A DNA stretch of 7,517 nt from Phycisphaerae bacterium (GTDB lineage Bacteria; Planctomycetota; Phycisphaerae; Tepidisphaerales; Tepidisphaeraceae), in NCBI GenBank assembly GCA_014380825.1, contig JACMJD010000296.1, positions 1 to 7,517 of the forward strand, in the 5' to 3' direction. This document shows, in pieces, positions 5,924 through 7,517 of this stretch (positions are counted from its first letter, which is position 1; each line of letters starts with the position of its first letter). The notes below the pieces were generated by a model. That model saw nothing but the letters and a program-made list of their open reading frames with translations, ran no database searches and was not told where the DNA came from. A program made the position numbers and the translations under genes.

Positions 5924-7517
5924 ATGCACAAGCCCATCGCAGCCGCGTGTCTGGCGCTGATCCTGATCAGCGCATCGTCGTGCGTCGATCACAGTCAATT
6001 GCCGCCTGAGCAACGGAAGTTCCAACCAAAACGCACCGCCGAAGACCGCGCCTACCAAGCGTTGGCGGCGGAGTATCTGGACGGCTACTTCACGTGGCGG
6101 CCGCAGACGGCGGTGTCGCTCGGCTTTCATGAGTACGACGGCAGGCCCGCGGATCTGTTGCCGCCTTCGCTCGACGCCGAGCGCACGCGACTGCGTCGCT
6201 TCCGCGATCGATTGGCCGCGATCGATCAATCCAGGCTTTCACCGGATATGTCACGCGAGAGCCGCGTTCTGCGTTCGGCCATTGATGGCGAACTGCTCAC
6301 GTTTGAGGTGTATCGCTCGTATTGGAAAAATCCGATGTCGTACGCTGACTCGTCGGAGTTGATGACGTACGCCAAACGCGACTTTGCATCTAAGCCGCAC
6401 CGGCTGAAGTCGGTGATAGCCCTCTTAAACGCGATGCCGAGCAAGACCGCCGCCGCCCGCGCGAACCTCGAGGAACATCTGCCGCGTACGTTCATCAAGA
6501 TCGCGATCGACCAGGCGGAAGGATCAGCGGCGTTCTTCAATGATGATCTGGTGCTGGCATTCGAAGACGTGAACGACCCGGCGCTTCAATCGCAGTTCAA
6601 GCAATCCCGCACGCTGGCCGCCAACGCGATGAAGCAGTTTGCGGCGTGGCTGCGCGACAAGAAGCTGCCGGCGGCGAACGACCAGCACGCGATCGGTCGC
6701 GACGCGTACGTGAAGATGCTGCGGCAGACCGAGCTGATGCAGGAATCGCCCGAGCAAATCCTGGCGATCGCCATGCGCGAGCTGAAGGCGGAACAAGATC
6801 GCTTTGCATCGATCGCCCGGGAAATCGACCCCGATCAACCGGCGATCGACGTGTACAAGTCGATCCAGCGCGATCACCCCACCGAACAAACGCTCATCCC
6901 TGAAACGGCCAAGCAGCTGGAGCAGATCCGTCAGTTCGTGATCGATCGAAAGCTCGTGCGATTTCCATCGAACGATCGCGTGAAGGTCGAAGAGACACCG
7001 AAGTTCGATCGCGCGACCGGCTTCGCGTTCATGGACGCGCCGGGTCCGTTCGAGCGGGCGGCACAGGCGTTTTATTTCGTCACGCCCACCGAGCCGGAAT
7101 GGGACGCGAAGCGAAAGGAAGAATGGCTGAGCGCGTTCAACTATTACGTGAACGATGTCACGTCGATTCATGAAGCTTATCCCGGCCATTTCGTACAGGC
7201 GCTGCATTTGAAGGCGTCGCCGGCGTCGAAGATCGACAAGACGTTCGGCAGTTACGCGTTCATCGAAGGCTGGGCGCACTACACGGAAAAGATGGTGATC
7301 GATGAAGGCTTCCCGGGAAACGCCGACGCAACGACCACGGCGAAGTATCGCCTGGCGCAATCGGACGAGGCGCTATTGCGACTGTGCCGGCTGTGCGTGT
7401 CCGTGCAAATGCACTGTCGGAATATGAGCGTGGATGATGCGACGAGGTTCTTCAGAGACAACGCGTACTACGAAGAAGCATCCGCCCGAAGCGAGGCCGA
7501 GCGCGGCACGTACGATC
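5924..7517 (+). CDS. DUF885 family exported protein, possible lipoprotein (3' partial)
   Basis: 531 complete codons are visible before the window ends with the frame still open; family members are usually about 550-600 residues, so only a short tail is missing. The N-terminus has a Lys, a hydrophobic core (AAACLALILISA) and SASSC with Cys20. This suggests a lipoprotein signal, although position -3 is Ala rather than the preferred Leu. The body carries the family's signatures: H416-E-A-Y-P-G-H422 and E448-G-W-A-H-Y, which together look like a metallopeptidase-type zinc site (HExxxxH plus a downstream Glu), and near the end ARSEAERGTYD. DUF885 proteins are poorly characterised, and a peptidase role in the envelope is inferred from these motifs. 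The start is chosen for the signal peptide; no clear RBS was seen. It lies 97 bases after the array and may have its own promoter. Confidence 0.88.
   Translation, partial: MHKPIAAACLALILISASSCVDHSQLPPEQRKFQPKRTAEDRAYQALAAEYLDGYFTWRPQTAVSLGFHEYDGRPADLLPPSLDAERTRLRRFRDRLAAIDQSRLSPDMSRESRVLRSAIDGELLTFEVYRSYWKNPMSYADSSELMTYAKRDFASKPHRLKSVIALLNAMPSKTAAARANLEEHLPRTFIKIAIDQAEGSAAFFNDDLVLAFEDVNDPALQSQFKQSRTLAANAMKQFAAWLRDKKLPAANDQHAIGRDAYVKMLRQTELMQESPEQILAIAMRELKAEQDRFASIAREIDPDQPAIDVYKSIQRDHPTEQTLIPETAKQLEQIRQFVIDRKLVRFPSNDRVKVEETPKFDRATGFAFMDAPGPFERAAQAFYFVTPTEPEWDAKRKEEWLSAFNYYVNDVTSIHEAYPGHFVQALHLKASPASKIDKTFGSYAFIEGWAHYTEKMVIDEGFPGNADATTTAKYRLAQSDEALLRLCRLCVSVQMHCRNMSVDDATRFFRDNAYYEEASARSEAERGTYD

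Noticed and set aside
6524..7360. 278-codon open frame on the minus strand
   Set aside because: It lies antisense to the DUF885 gene, which has a signal peptide and family motifs; the minus-strand product is Arg/Leu-rich, as expected for a shadow of GC-rich coding DNA.

Overview
The window looks like a chromosomal segment of a GC-rich (roughly 60% by eye) free-living bacterium. A Planctomycetota member, perhaps of the Phycisphaerae, fits best. The reasons are a multi-copy set of Tad-like (TadE/TadG-type) proteins carrying lectin-like and VWA modules, the MSLGQ-type ABC exporter and a DUF885 putative lipoprotein. This placement comes from recalled family distribution, not from a marker gene. 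All genes read on the + strand.

Layout. (1) 1-786: the C-terminal ATPase half of an ABC exporter, cut by the left edge. (2) 864-5826: four tandem paralogues, the core of the window. Each has a short basic leader, a G-[VI]-[ST]-x-I-Y prepilin-like hydrophobic segment, a near-invariant GRxQxAKTELQ helix and a shared extracytoplasmic region ending in NAVR-type and RR motifs. After this shared module of about 150 residues the C-termini differ: genes 1 and 2 carry related PA-IL/LecA-like galactose-binding-fold domains, gene 3 a von Willebrand A domain with MIDAS residues, and gene 4 an Asn/Gly/Ser-rich beta-repeat domain like those on PilX-type proteins. (3) 4477-4554, between genes 3 and 4: a 25-codon ORF with an exact Flp prepilin processing motif (G/xxxxEY) that stops inside what should be the pilin hydrophobic helix, probably a Flp pilin relic. 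(4) 5924 to the right edge: a DUF885 family protein with an export signal, possibly a lipoprotein, cut before its C-terminus.

How the genes may work together. The four Tad-like proteins look like a co-transcribed set of minor-pilin or surface-anchored proteins that put different binding domains on one common membrane or pilus anchor. No assembly machinery (TadA, B, C, Z, RcpA, prepilin peptidase) is in the window, so they would need machinery encoded elsewhere. The flanking ABC exporter and DUF885 protein show no clear functional link to the array.
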